From Bacteroidales bacterium (GTDB lineage: Bacteria > Bacteroidota > Bacteroidia > Bacteroidales > WCHB1-69): a DNA stretch of 64,000 nucleotides. Shown here in pieces: positions 26,011 through 35,443 of the stretch. The notes under the pieces are model-generated. The model was not told the DNA's origin, did no database searches, and was given only the letters and a program-made list of their open reading frames with translations. The position numbers and the translations under genes are program-made. Location: assembly GCA_024685175.1 (NCBI GenBank), contig JAIKWD010000027.1, positions 1 to 64,000 of the forward strand, in the 5' to 3' direction. Positions within the stretch are counted from its first letter, which is position 1. Every line of letters starts with the position of its first letter.

Positions 26011-28104
26011 TTATAAAATAAATCTTCCTACATTCATAATATAATCCTTGACCTCGGGTGGAACCTCTGCGTACTTCAGGAATTCCATACTGAAGGTCGC
26101 GCGTCCTTGGCTGATGGAGCGGAGTGTCGTGACATATCCGAACATTTCGGCGAGGGGTACTTGGGCGGTGATGACCTGAAAACCTACCTTCGCATCGATT
26201 TGTTCCAGAACGGAACGTCTGCGGTTGAGGTCACCGGTCACATTGCCGATGTACTCGTCGGGAGTGGTGATTTCCACTTTCATAATAGGCTCCAGGATGA
26301 CGGTGTCGATCTGCTGGAGTGCATCGCGGAAACCGATCTTGGCGCATACTTCGAAGGCCATCGCGTCAGAATCGACGGGGTGGCTCTCGCCGTCAAGCAC
26401 CGTCACGGCCATTGCCTCGACTTTGAACCCATACTTGCCGTTCATCATGGCGGTCTTGAATCCCTTCTCGGCACCGGCAAGGTACTCCTTGGGGATTACG
26501 CTGCCCTTGACTTCGCTGTTGAACTGCAACCCCTTGGCGCTGAATGGCAGCGGCTTCAACTCGAACGTCATGTCGGCGAACGAGCCCTTACCGCCGTTCT
26601 GGCGCTTGTACGTGGCGTGGTAGGTCAAAGGTTGTCCCAAGGCCTCTTTGTAGGCCACGCGCGGCTTGCCATGGTTGCAATCCACACTGAACTCGCGCTT
26701 GAGACGGTCCAGCAGGATGTCGAGGTGAAGTTCGCCCATACCGCTGATCAGGATCTGGCCCGACTCTTCATTCTCGGACACCAGGAAGGTGGGGTCCTCG
26801 TCGGCCAGCTTCTCCAAGGCCATCATCATCTTGTCTTCGTCGTCTTTCGTCTTCGGCTCTATGGCGATTTGAATCACCGGCTCAGGAAAGACGATGTTTT
26901 CCAGGATGATGGGATGCCGCTCGTCGGTCAGGCTGTCGCCCGTATGAATCTCCTTCATGCCCACAAGGGCCACGATGTTGCCTGCGGTCACGCTCTCCAA
27001 CGGCTGTTGCTTGTTAGAGTGCATCTGCAGGATCTTGGAGACTCTTTCGCGTTTGCCGCTGCTGACGTTGTAGATGTTCTCTCCGGTTTTAAGTTCGCCC
27101 GAGTACACCTTGATGAAAGTCAGCTTGCCGACAAACGGGTCGGTGGCGATTTTGAAGGCCAGTGCGGAAAACGGAGCGGTGGCGTCAGCCTTGCGTGTCT
27201 CTTCGGCCTCGTTCTTGGGGTTGATACCGGTGATGGCCGGCATATCCGCGGGGGAGGGGAGATACATCACAATGGCGTCCAATAACCGCTGCACGCACTT
27301 GTTCTTGAACGACGAGCCACACAGCACGGGTTCTATCTTGTGCTCGATAGTGGCTTTTCGTATGGCGGAAACCAGTTGGTCCAGCGTGATGCTGTCAGGG
27401 TCTTCGAAATACTGTTCCATCAAAGACTCGTCCAATTCGGCAAGGCCTTCCAGCAACTGGGTGCGGTAGGTGCTCACCTCATCGGCCATCTCTGCGGGGA
27501 TCTCGATTTCCCGATAGCTTGAGCCTTGGTCTTCTTCGTCCCACTCATAGGCTTTCATCTCCAACAGATCCACTACTCCGATGAAGGAGTCCTCGGCTCC
27601 GATAGGGAGCTGTATCGGCAGGGGGTTGGCTTTCAGCTTTTCGCGGATCTGGTCCACGACGGCGTAAAAGTTGGCCCCGGAGCGGTCCATTTTGTTGACG
27701 TAGCAGATGCGTGCGACGTTGTACTTGTTGGCCTGGCGCCAGACGGTTTCCGATTGCGCTTCCACGCCTCCAACGGCGCAGAATATCGCTACGGCTCCAT
27801 CCAATATTCTCAAAGAACGCTCGACTTCTACGGTGAAATCAACATGTCCCGGTGTGTCGATGATGTTGATTTTGTAGTCGTCCGACTGGTGTTTCCACAT
27901 CACTGTGGTTGCGGCGCTGGTGATCGTAATACCTCTCTCCTGTTCCTGCACCATCCAGTCCATGGTGGCAGTCCCCTCGTCAACCTCGCCGATCTTGTAG
28001 TTTTTTCCGGTGTAGTAGAGGATTCTTTCCGTGGTGGTCGTCTTGCCAGCGTCAATATGGGCCATTATGCCGATATTCCGTATGTTGTGCAAGTCTTCCG
28101 CCAT
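26011..28104 (-). CDS. fusA: Elongation factor G
   Basis: 697 residues, the normal EF-G length. The GTPase motifs are [12 protein letters not shown] (G1), the RGITITSA effector region, DTPGHVDF (G3) and NKMD (G4). Domains II to V follow, ending [10 protein letters not shown]. It drives ribosomal translocation in the cytoplasm. It is third in the order rpsL-rpsG-fusA-rpsJ; tufA is not adjacent. Confidence 0.98.
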   Translation of the reverse strand: MAEDLHNIRNIGIMAHIDAGKTTTTERILYYTGKNYKIGEVDEGTATMDWMVQEQERGITITSAATTVMWKHQSDDYKINIIDTPGHVDFTVEVERSLRILDGAVAIFCAVGGVEAQSETVWRQANKYNVARICYVNKMDRSGANFYAVVDQIREKLKANPLPIQLPIGAEDSFIGVVDLLEMKAYEWDEEDQGSSYREIEIPAEMADEVSTYRTQLLEGLAELDESLMEQYFEDPDSITLDQLVSAIRKATIEHKIEPVLCGSSFKNKCVQRLLDAIVMYLPSPADMPAITGINPKNEAEETRKADATAPFSALAFKIATDPFVGKLTFIKVYSGELKTGENIYNVSSGKRERVSKILQMHSNKQQPLESVTAGNIVALVGMKEIHTGDSLTDERHPIILENIVFPEPVIQIAIEPKTKDDEDKMMMALEKLADEDPTFLVSENEESGQILISGMGELHLDILLDRLKREFSVDCNHGKPRVAYKEALGQPLTYHATYKRQNGGKGSFADMTFELKPLPFSAKGLQFNSEVKGSVIPKEYLAGAEKGFKTAMMNGKYGFKVEAMAVTVLDGESHPVDSDAMAFEVCAKIGFRDALQQIDTVILEPIMKVEITTPDEYIGNVTGDLNRRRSVLEQIDAKVGFQVITAQVPLAEMFGYVTTLRSISQGRATFSMEFLKYAEVPPEVKDYIMNVGRFIL

Positions 28105-28146
28105 TGTCCTTCTGTTACCGAAAATACTATGAATGTAAAAAGTTTA

Positions 28147-28614
28147 TTACATGCGCATGTGGGCGAATGCCTTGTTGGCTTCGGCCATTCTGTGGATTTC
28201 CTCTTTCTTCTTGAAGGCGGCACCCTCAGACTTGTAAGCGGCCATGATTTCCTGGGCCAACTTGTCGGCCATGGTTTGCTCGTGACGCTTGCGGGCGAAA
28301 GAGATTAAGTTTTTCATACCTACGGATTGCTTTCTACCCGGCTTGATTTCCTCAGGAACCGGAAGGGTCGTACCACCGACGCGCTTGCTTTTGACTTCAA
28401 CGCTGGGGGTTACGTTCTCCAAAGCTTTCTTCCACACCTCGAGACCGTTTTCGCCGGTCTTCTCGGATACGATGTCGATGGCTTTGTAGAAAATTTCGAA
28501 AGCAAGGTTTTTCTTGCCTTTCAACATGATATTATTGACGAATTTCGTTACTTGTTCGTCGTTAAATTTCGGATCAGGAAGAATGATCCTTTTTTTTGCG
28601 TGTGAATTTCTCAT
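28147..28614 (-). CDS. rpsG: 30S ribosomal protein S7
   Basis: 155 residues, starting [14 protein letters not shown], with conserved blocks [25 protein letters not shown] and [14 protein letters not shown]. It initiates assembly of the 30S head on 16S rRNA. Between rpsL (82-base gap) and fusA (42-base gap) in the str operon. Confidence 0.97.
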   Translation of the reverse strand: MRNSHAKKRIILPDPKFNDEQVTKFVNNIMLKGKKNLAFEIFYKAIDIVSEKTGENGLEVWKKALENVTPSVEVKSKRVGGTTLPVPEEIKPGRKQSVGMKNLISFARKRHEQTMADKLAQEIMAAYKSEGAAFKKKEEIHRMAEANKAFAHMRM

Positions 28615-28696
28615 TTTCTTGTATCTTCAATAATGTTATTTACTCTTGAATCACCAATCCCGGCGTTCAATTTACTTCTTTTTTGGTTGAATCAGA

Positions 28697-29080
28697 CTAT
28701 TTCGCAGCCTTTTTCGGTCTCTTGGCACCGTATTTGGAACGTCCTTGCAGACGGCCGTCTACACCGGCGGAGTCCAATGCACCACGGACGATGTGATATC
28801 TTACACCAGGAAGGTCTTTTACACGGCCTCCACGTACGAGTACGATAGAGTGCTCTTGCAAGTTGTGGCCTTCACCCGGAATGTAGGCGTTCACCTCTTT
28901 ACCGTTGGTCATTCTTACTCTCGCCACCTTACGCATGGCTGAATTAGGTTTCTTGGGGGTAGTCGTGTAAACCCTCAAGCAAACGCCGCGACGTTGCGGA
29001 CAGGCATCCAATGCCCTGGACTTACTTTGCGAAGTCAGTCTTTTTCTTCCTTTTCTTACTAATTGTTGAATTGTAGGCAT
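28697..29080 (-). CDS. rpsL: 30S ribosomal protein S12
   Basis: 127 residues. [13 protein letters not shown] opens it, [16 protein letters not shown] and [19 protein letters not shown] are the two streptomycin-site loops. Both loop lysines (in PKKPNS and RVKDLPG) are the drug-sensitive wild type. First gene of the str operon, with its own promoter about 60 bases upstream. Confidence 0.97.
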   Translation of the reverse strand: MPTIQQLVRKGRKRLTSQSKSRALDACPQRRGVCLRVYTTTPKKPNSAMRKVARVRMTNGKEVNAYIPGEGHNLQEHSIVLVRGGRVKDLPGVRYHIVRGALDSAGVDGRLQGRSKYGAKRPKKAAK

Positions 29081-29140
29081 ACAATTTAATTTGTTAAACT
29101 TTTAATTTATAATGATAAAAACCCAATTTTTTAGGGGCTG

Positions 29141-29148
29141 CAAAAATA
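29141..29148 (-). promoter_or_regulatory. Promoter -7 element of the str operon
   Basis: TATTTTTG on the minus strand. Its surroundings (AAAAGTGTATTTTTGCAGCC) are identical to those of the tRNA-Met promoter at 57366, a match of at least 20 bases. Confidence 0.75.
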
Positions 29149-29209
29149 CACTTTTTTCTTTATGTTTCAATTAGATAATTTTTTTTGTTTTAAACTATCT
29201 TTTCCCCAT

Positions 29210-29233
29210 AAAAAAAGGCCGCTCTTCGCGGCC
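29210..29233 (-). terminator. Intrinsic terminator after the Spy/CpxP-like gene
   Basis: GGCCGC-tcttc-GCGGCC stem-loop (29217-29233) with a 7-base T-tract on the minus strand (A-run 29210-29216), 14 bases after the gene's stop. Confidence 0.85.
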
Positions 29234-29246
29234 TTCTCTTTGAGGT

Positions 29247-29765
29247 TTAGCGTCTTTTCTTCCCACTGTTCACCGATGAGGGATCGATTGCCTTCTTTTC
29301 ACTCTTTTCCGATTGTCTTTTCGCAATTATTTGACGTTTGTATTTGTCGTCAATGTTGTAGAAGTTCTGGATGTGTCTTGGCGTCAGCATGGTCTTGAGC
29401 TTTTTGTAAAAGCTTGTCTCCATGTTGAGAATGCTCTTGCGTAACTCGAACTTTTGATCTTGCAGATAGGAGAGTTGATCATCTTTCAAACTTTCAATGA
29501 TCTCTTTGTTTTGACCAGGAGCATTTAATTTGATGCCCTTTTTGGCAAGGTTCTGCTTATAGGTCTCATGACATTTAATTTCGTTGCGAAGGAATTGCTC
29601 GTAGGCAGGATAGAAAGCCTTGGCCTCCGCGGAGGAGAGTTTCAAGTTGGCGCGCATATTCTCAACTCTTTCCTTGATCATCTTCTCCGAATCAACCTTG
29701 GTTTGCGCTTGTGTCAATCCGAAACAAATAGCCAAAAGGCAGATCGTGCTCAATAATCTTTTCAT
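29247..29765 (-). CDS. Spy/CpxP-like periplasmic protein
   Basis: 172 residues with a signal peptide (MKRLLSTICLLAICFGLTQAQ). The mature part is charged and helical, with two LT/LS-type segments (LKLSSAEAKAFYPAYEQF and MLTPRHIQNFY) like the LTxxQ motifs of the Spy/CpxP family. Such proteins act as periplasmic chaperones or feedback sensors. It is the last gene behind the ECF sigma factor and anti-sigma candidate, so it may be the stress output or co-sensor of that circuit. Confidence 0.72.
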   Translation of the reverse strand: MKRLLSTICLLAICFGLTQAQTKVDSEKMIKERVENMRANLKLSSAEAKAFYPAYEQFLRNEIKCHETYKQNLAKKGIKLNAPGQNKEIIESLKDDQLSYLQDQKFELRKSILNMETSFYKKLKTMLTPRHIQNFYNIDDKYKRQIIAKRQSEKSEKKAIDPSSVNSGKKRR

Positions 29766-29778
29766 AATATGTAAGGTT

Positions 29779-30096
29779 TTAATAGTTTAAATAATCTATT
29801 TGAGCCAGCTCGTCACTATAATAGTCCGCCATCTGATCTTCTATTTGCTCTTCGTACTGGATGGCTTTTTGGGCTTGCAACTTTTGGTCGGCGCGTTCAT
29901 TCATGACCATATAGTGTGTGATGGTAACACTGCAGATGACGATGGCCATGACTGCTGCTATGGAGGTAAGCCAAATGTTGCGACGTCTGGTTTTGGCTTT
30001 GTGTATGGAGTTTAGTACCTGTTTGGGTAGCTCTTCAAAGTAACCTTCTGGAACCTCGTAGTGTTCCTCCTTGCTTAATGTTTCTAAATCTATCAT
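29779..30096 (-). CDS. Short single-pass membrane protein, probable anti-sigma factor
   Basis: 105 residues. A cytoplasmic acidic N-terminus contains EVPEGYFEELPKQVL, a motif common in small Bacteroidota membrane proteins next to ECF sigma genes. It is followed by a basic stretch (KAKTRRR), one transmembrane helix (~residues 41-63) and a ~40-residue acidic outer tail. It has no zinc anti-sigma HxxxCxxC motif. The role is inferred from position: 41 bases after the sigma gene and 13 before the Spy-like gene. Confidence 0.6.
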   Translation of the reverse strand: MIDLETLSKEEHYEVPEGYFEELPKQVLNSIHKAKTRRRNIWLTSIAAVMAIVICSVTITHYMVMNERADQKLQAQKAIQYEEQIEDQMADYYSDELAQIDYLNY

Positions 30097-30137
30097 AGTA
30101 AATCGTGAAAAAAACGATATCTATGACTACTCTAATG

Positions 30138-30695
30138 CTAAAAGGTTAAACGCTCCTGTAAATTTTTTTTGATTTTTTCTGCAGCGAAGTGATAGGAAGC
30201 CTTCAGAGCACTCTCGGAGGTGTCGAAAATCTTGGACATTTCGGCGTATGGAGTCTCGTCGTAATAACGCATGGTGAATACTGCCCGCTGCTTTGGCGGA
30301 AGCTTCAAGATCTCTTCTTGGAGCAGCTGCTGAATCTCGTTGGGCGAGATGAAGTTGGTCTCCGGTTGGCTTACGACCAAAAAATCAGTGTAACTGTCGT
30401 CGGAAAGATTGAGCATTCGCTTTTTCTTCTCAATGAAAGTTAACGACTCGTTGACGCAGATTTTGGTAATCCAGGTCTTAAGACTGGAGTCGCCACGGAA
30501 TTTGTCAAGATTGTTCCAGATCTTGATGAAGACGTTTTGGACTACATCGTTGGCGTCTTCGTGTAGGGAGACAATACGGCGGGCATTGTAATATACAAGC
30601 CGCTGATATTTTTTCATCAGCAGCTCGAACGCCTGCTCTTTGCTTTTGGCGTTGGCGAAAAGACCCAATATATATTCGTCAGATGCTTCAGGCAT
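30138..30695 (-). CDS. ECF-type RNA polymerase sigma factor
   Basis: 185 residues. Region 2 is LMKKYQRLVYYNARRIVSLHEDANDVVQNVFIKIW (key: YQRLVYY, DANDVVQNVF). Region 4 is LPPKQRAVFTMRYYDETPYAEMSKIFDTSESALKASYHFA (key: LPPKQR, SALKASYHFA). It directs RNA polymerase to envelope-stress-type promoters. It starts 8 bases after the transketolase gene and is followed by the anti-sigma candidate and Spy-like gene. Confidence 0.93.
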   Translation of the reverse strand: MPEASDEYILGLFANAKSKEQAFELLMKKYQRLVYYNARRIVSLHEDANDVVQNVFIKIWNNLDKFRGDSSLKTWITKICVNESLTFIEKKKRMLNLSDDSYTDFLVVSQPETNFISPNEIQQLLQEEILKLPPKQRAVFTMRYYDETPYAEMSKIFDTSESALKASYHFAAEKIKKNLQERLTF

Positions 30696-30703
30696 AGGAT
30701 GTG

Positions 30704-31657
30704 TTATTTGCGTGCGATGGCCTGCTTGCAGGCATCCACGATGTGATCAGTGTCAAGACCGTAAAGGGTCATAAGCTCGTCCGGCTTACCGCTCTCGCCA
30801 AACTTGTCGTCAACGGCTACCATCTCGATGGGCACAGGGAACTTACGAGCCGCGAGTTGGCTTACCGCATCCCCAAGACCTCCATTGCGCAAATGCTCTT
30901 CGGCAGTAACCGCACACTTGGTTTTGGCCAAACTTGCCAGAACGGCTTGCTCATCCAATGGCTTTATAGTGGTGATGTCCAATACATCTACGGAGAAACC
31001 CTGTTCTTCCAAAATATATGCGGCTTGCAAGGCAGGATATACCAAGTGACCCGTGGCCAAAATGGTAACATCGTGTCCTTCGTTCATGGTGATAGCTTTG
31101 CCAATGACAAAAGGTTGGTCCTCCGGCGTGAAGTTCGGTACGGCAGGCCTGCCAAAACGAAGATATACGGGGCCATCATATTCTGCAGCGGCAATGGTGG
31201 CCATCTTGGTCTGGTTGTAATCACAAGGGCACAAAACCACCATGTTAGGCAACATGCGCATCAACCCAATGTCTTCCATCATCTCGTGAGTGGCTCCGTC
31301 TTCACCAACCGTAAGGCCGGAATGGGAAGCGCAAATTTTTACGTTGAGGTTGGAATAAGCCACCGTCATACGGATTTGGTCGTAGACGCGACCGCTGATA
31401 AAACCAGCGAATGCACTGGCAAAAGGAACCTTTCCGCTCAAGGCCAAACCGGCAGAGATGCCAATCATATTGGCTTCTGCAATACCTACCTGGATGAAAC
31501 GTTCAGGGTATGCGGCCTTGAAATCCCCCATCTTTACACTGCCCGTCACGTCAGCAGTCAACGCAAATACATTGGGGTTGTTTTTACCGGCTTCTACTAA
31601 TCCAGCTCCAAAACCGGAACGGGTATCTTTCATGATTTCACTTGTGATTTTTTCCAT
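30704..31657 (-). CDS. Transketolase C-terminal subunit
   Basis: 317 residues matching the C-terminal half of transketolase (pyrimidine-binding and C-terminal domains): FIQVGIAEANMIGISAGLA holds the catalytic Glu of the thiamine diphosphate site, then SHSGLTVGEDGATHEMMEDI and YLRFGRP. In two-subunit transketolases the N-terminal subunit gene normally precedes it; here a divergent gene lies upstream, so the partner must be elsewhere. Pentose-phosphate pathway, cytoplasm. The sigma-factor gene follows after 8 bases. Confidence 0.9.
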   Translation of the reverse strand: MEKITSEIMKDTRSGFGAGLVEAGKNNPNVFALTADVTGSVKMGDFKAAYPERFIQVGIAEANMIGISAGLALSGKVPFASAFAGFISGRVYDQIRMTVAYSNLNVKICASHSGLTVGEDGATHEMMEDIGLMRMLPNMVVLCPCDYNQTKMATIAAAEYDGPVYLRFGRPAVPNFTPEDQPFVIGKAITMNEGHDVTILATGHLVYPALQAAYILEEQGFSVDVLDITTIKPLDEQAVLASLAKTKCAVTAEEHLRNGGLGDAVSQLAARKFPVPIEMVAVDDKFGESGKPDELMTLYGLDTDHIVDACKQAIARK

Positions 31658-31676
31658 TTCGTAAAAATTTTGCCTG

Positions 31677-31684
31677 CAAAAATA
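31677..31684 (-). promoter_or_regulatory. Promoter -7 element for the transketolase-sigma operon
   Basis: TATTTTTG on the minus strand, 20 bases before the ATG at 31657. Confidence 0.65.
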
Positions 31685-31731
31685 CGAAAATTGATTGTTA
31701 TGAGTTATTAAAAAATCTTTTTCTTTGCGGA

Positions 31732-34700
31732 ATGAAGTTTCCTAGAAAACTTATCTGTCTGATTGTGATATGTATATCGCTGTCTGTCAGTGCATTTGGA
31801 CAATCCGACCATCCAGTGCGCCAAGGTTTTGTCGTGCCCACTGCCCTACGCTTCAAACTTGACTCACTCTCTATAATGCCCGGCACCTTTCACTCCGAAG
31901 AGTTAAACGATTCCCAGTATCGGCTCGACTGCATCACAGCAGAAATTGTCCTCCTGGATTCTACGCTGCTAGGACAACCGTTAAACTATTCATATCAAGT
32001 TTATGATATGGATTTTTCCAAGCCCTTTTCGCATCGGTCCCTTGAGTTGATAGAGTCCCCACCTCACGATTTTGCCCCCGTATTTTCCAATCTTCGCGCT
32101 ATGTCGGATTTGGATGATAGTCAACTTGTGAGTAGTGGATCCATTTATAGAGGCGTAACCGTGGGGAACAATCAGGATTTAGTCCTCAACTCTGGTTTGG
32201 ATCTTCAAATATCGGGGAAATTGACGGAGGACATTGAGATTGTTGCGTCCATTTCAGATAAAAATATTCCTATTCAACCTGAAGGTAATACGGAATATTT
32301 GTCAAATATAAATAATGTATTTATTACTTTATTGTATAAAAAAACATTAAGAATAGATGCCGGTGATGTAATGTTGACATCGCCTTATGACAATTTCTTG
32401 AAAGTCAATCGTAGTTTTTTGGGCATGAGTGGAGTGGTTAATACAGCGTTCAAGAATGGTAAAACCACGCATTCTGTGGGTGGGGGTGTGGCCAAAGGGA
32501 AGTTTGTACGCCAAACCATAACCCCTTCCAATGGTGTTCAAGGCCCGTATAAACTCTATGGCGAGGGCATGGAAACCAATATAGTAGTGGTCGCCGGCTC
32601 TGAAAGAGTGTATGTGGATGGAACTCTGCTGACTCGCGGACAAGATAATGACTATGTCATTGACTATAATACAGCCGAACTAACCTTTACGCCTGCCATG
32701 CTTATGACCGCAGAAAAGCGAGTCATTGTGGAATTTGAATGTACGGATCGACATTATTCACGCTATAACATATTTTTATTCAATGAAATAGAACTCGGGA
32801 AGAAACATCCTGTAAAGCTCAATGTCAACTATTATCAAGAGCAGGACATGAAAAACCACTCCATACAGCCCGAGCTGAATAACGAGCAAAAGTTGTTTCT
32901 CTCAACCCTTGGTGACGATGTCTCGCAAGCCTTCTTCCCGAATGTCGATTCATCAATCTATTCCCCGGATCGTGTGCAGTATCGTCGGAAAGACACAATT
33001 TGGGATGGTGTGTCATACGAAATTTATGAATATAGCACGAATGACTCTATACAGCTTTTCAATGTGGGCTTTACCTATGTCGGCAACAATAAAGGTTTCT
33101 ATCGCTTGTTGAGCAGTACGGCCAATGGGCGGGTGTTCGGATGGGTGCCTCCAGAACACGGAGTGCCCCAAGGCGAATACGAACCCGTAATGCAGTTGCG
33201 CGCACCGCAAGTCATTAGGTTGGCCACTATTTCAGCGGAGTATAGGCCCAAACCCAAAACTTTTGTTCGTACAGAATTGGCCATGTCAAGTCAAGATCTT
33301 AATACCTTTTCAAAAGATGATGATCACAACAATGTGGGATTTGCTGCCTTTGTCAGCGCCGGTCACCAACAATTCTTGCGCAAGCAGGACGTTGACACGA
33401 GCGGTTGGCGACTTCAAGCTGCCATGCAATGGCAGTTTCTTCACAAAAATTTCAGAACTGTTGAAAGTTTCCGGGAAGTGGAATTTGCCCGAAACTATAA
33501 TCTTGCCTCGGATTTTGTCGATGACCGCTCCGAGCAACTTCTGCAAGCTACGATAGCACTGAGTAAACCGAGGATTAGCATCACTCGCTATGGCGTCAAT
33601 TGGCTTACCAGACTGGGCAATCTCAACGCGTTGAGACAAGAGTTGTTTTCCCATAACGAACCGGGCAATGTGTTGGCCCATACTCAGACTTTCTGGCTCT
33701 TATCTTCCGATCCTGTTCAAAAAAGTTCTTTCATTACTTCCAATAATCAGTTGGCCTACCGCTGGAAGAAAATCGAGCTCGGCGTGACGGATCTGTTGGA
33801 ACATAATATCTTTAGAGATGTTTTGACGGATTCCATGCGCCTTAACAGTTATGCATTCAATGAAGCCACGGCTTATTTGCAAAGTCGCGATTCATCGCTA
33901 TATCGATACCATATCTCGTATAAGAACAGGCTGGAGTTCAAGCCGATGGATTTGGGACTGCAATTGTCTATGCGCATACATGAGGCCAACGCTGCCTTCT
34001 CGTTCGACAGGATCAAGAACCAACATTTCGGTGCTCGGGCTACTTATCGCAACCAGCAACTGCGGGACCCTATGGGTCTTTTTGAGTTGGAGCACTACTA
34101 TGTGGGCAATCTGGAATACTCGGGTCGCTTTTGGAAGAACGCCTTGATGCTTAGTACCTACTACGAGGTCGGAAATGGAATGGAACTTCGTAAAACATAT
34201 ACCTTCATCAAGGTTGCAGCTGGACAAGGTACCCATGTGTGGCGCGACTATAACCATAACGGCGTGGAAGAACTCGACGAGTTTGAGGTGGCGGCCTTTC
34301 ATGATGAGGCAGACTACGTGAAAATATGGCTCAATGGAACGGATTACGTGAATACTTACAACACGCAGTTCTCACAGAGTATACAGCTCAGACCTTCCGC
34401 AGTATGGAAAAACCAAACGGGGCTTCGCAAATTCCTGGCCCGTTTTTCAAATATCACCATGCTGCGTTCTCAGGTGAAGGAATCTGCGCCTGTTTTCAAT
34501 CCTTTTCCTGCTCATTTGGAGGACACAGCCCTCGTGAGTCGTAATCTTACATTGAATAATACTTTTTCTTTTAACAATAGCTCTTCCAAGTTTGCCTTTG
34601 ATTTTATTGTGCAAAAAAACAATAATAAAAACCTGCTTTATTATGGGAGTGAGTACAACATTTTGGATCTTCAGGAAGTTGTCTTGAAAAGCACCCCTTA

Positions 34701-35181
34701 TAAAGCCGTCTTCTTACAAGTTACTTATTTGCACCAGCGCACAAGAAACCTTTCAGAGGCAATGACCAACCGTTGCTATGCAATAGAACAACACGGTGCG
34801 GGGGGTAATGTACAGATCCAGTTCGCCAATTCCTATTTCGTCTCCGCCGACTATAACTTTTCCGCCAAGAAAAATCACGAAGGCCCTGAAAGGGTGTTGG
34901 CCCATGATGTGAAAGTGGCTTTCCAATATAAGATGCTTAAGAGGGGCATTGTTTCAGCTTCTGTCCAATATGTAGGCCTCCGTGGCGAGGCACAGGAACA
35001 AAATGCCGTTTCCTACCTCATGCTCAATGGACTTTCGTTGGGGGAGAACGTGTTGTGGTCTTTGAATGCCCAAATCTCCATCACCGACTTTCTCCAAGTG
35101 GCTTTGCAGTACGAAGGCAGAAAGTCGGTCAGCAACCGGGCCATCCATACCGGCGGACTTTCCTTGAAAGCTCATTTCTAA
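31732..35181 (+). CDS. Giant outer-membrane beta-barrel protein, uncharacterised
   Basis: 1149 residues with a signal peptide (MKFPRKLICLIVICISLSVSAFG). A conserved-looking block occurs around residues 145-215: YRGVTVGNNQDLVLNSGLDL, ISDKNIPIQPEGNTEY and IDAGDVMLTSP. The remaining ~850 residues alternate short hydrophobic strands with polar turns and end in the aromatic GGLSLKAHF, which fits an outer-membrane barrel. I recognise a family pattern seen in Bacteroidota but no assigned function. It is not recognisably SprA/Sov, although it sits directly before the T9SS core operon. About 250 bases separate it from the operon, which has its own promoter. Confidence 0.75.
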   Translation: MKFPRKLICLIVICISLSVSAFGQSDHPVRQGFVVPTALRFKLDSLSIMPGTFHSEELNDSQYRLDCITAEIVLLDSTLLGQPLNYSYQVYDMDFSKPFSHRSLELIESPPHDFAPVFSNLRAMSDLDDSQLVSSGSIYRGVTVGNNQDLVLNSGLDLQISGKLTEDIEIVASISDKNIPIQPEGNTEYLSNINNVFITLLYKKTLRIDAGDVMLTSPYDNFLKVNRSFLGMSGVVNTAFKNGKTTHSVGGGVAKGKFVRQTITPSNGVQGPYKLYGEGMETNIVVVAGSERVYVDGTLLTRGQDNDYVIDYNTAELTFTPAMLMTAEKRVIVEFECTDRHYSRYNIFLFNEIELGKKHPVKLNVNYYQEQDMKNHSIQPELNNEQKLFLSTLGDDVSQAFFPNVDSSIYSPDRVQYRRKDTIWDGVSYEIYEYSTNDSIQLFNVGFTYVGNNKGFYRLLSSTANGRVFGWVPPEHGVPQGEYEPVMQLRAPQVIRLATISAEYRPKPKTFVRTELAMSSQDLNTFSKDDDHNNVGFAAFVSAGHQQFLRKQDVDTSGWRLQAAMQWQFLHKNFRTVESFREVEFARNYNLASDFVDDRSEQLLQATIALSKPRISITRYGVNWLTRLGNLNALRQELFSHNEPGNVLAHTQTFWLLSSDPVQKSSFITSNNQLAYRWKKIELGVTDLLEHNIFRDVLTDSMRLNSYAFNEATAYLQSRDSSLYRYHISYKNRLEFKPMDLGLQLSMRIHEANAAFSFDRIKNQHFGARATYRNQQLRDPMGLFELEHYYVGNLEYSGRFWKNALMLSTYYEVGNGMELRKTYTFIKVAAGQGTHVWRDYNHNGVEELDEFEVAAFHDEADYVKIWLNGTDYVNTYNTQFSQSIQLRPSAVWKNQTGLRKFLARFSNITMLRSQVKESAPVFNPFPAHLEDTALVSRNLTLNNTFSFNNSSSKFAFDFIVQKNNNKNLLYYGSEYNILDLQEVVLKSTPYKAVFLQVTYLHQRTRNLSEAMTNRCYAIEQHGAGGNVQIQFANSYFVSADYNFSAKKNHEGPERVLAHDVKVAFQYKMLKRGIVSASVQYVGLRGEAQEQNAVSYLMLNGLSLGENVLWSLNAQISITDFLQVALQYEGRKSVSNRAIHTGGLSLKAHF

Positions 35182-35443
35182 AAAAGAAGAAGTATAGGAA
35201 CTTCCTCTCTTATAGATACATGTCAACAATTTGTTGATAAAAAATCAATAATGAGAATAAAAAAATACTTGAGCTAAAAAAATAATCGTATTTTTGTCGC
35301 TTGAAAAAAAATAATGTTCTTTGCAATATGTAACTTATTTCCAAAACTGAGGTATAAGAAAGGTTGACTTAATAGTAAGAGAGTTTTAGTTTGTAGGTTA
35401 AAGTATTGCAAGACAGATAATTGTCATACTACAACAACTAAAT
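35182..35443 (+). other. Intergenic region upstream of the T9SS operon
   Basis: 262 AT-rich bases without a gene. It holds one promoter -7 element at 35289 and a small inverted repeat GAAGT-atagga-ACTTC near 35189-35204 with no T-tract. The implied 5' leader of about 140 bases is longer than others in the window; I see no known riboswitch in it. Confidence 0.5.
35289..35296 (+). promoter_or_regulatory. Promoter -7 element of the T9SS core operon
   Basis: TATTTTTG in AATCGTATTTTTGTCGC, about 150 bases before the ATG at 35444. Confidence 0.65.

Noticed and set aside
26107-27285. 392-codon plus-strand frame
   Set aside because: It is the mirror of the fusA coding sequence; its composition shows no family pattern, and fusA is certain.
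30701-31600. 299-codon plus-strand frame
   Set aside because: Antisense shadow of the transketolase subunit gene.
31732-35181. SprA/Sov, the giant T9SS translocon
   Set aside because: It is less than half the usual length of SprA and shows none of its motifs that I can recall.
35192-35204. 13-base match to a yeast FLP recombinase half-site (GTATAGGAACTTC)
   Set aside because: Only one arm is present, without the spacer and second arm; it probably arose by chance within a small inverted repeat. It is not evidence of vector sequence.
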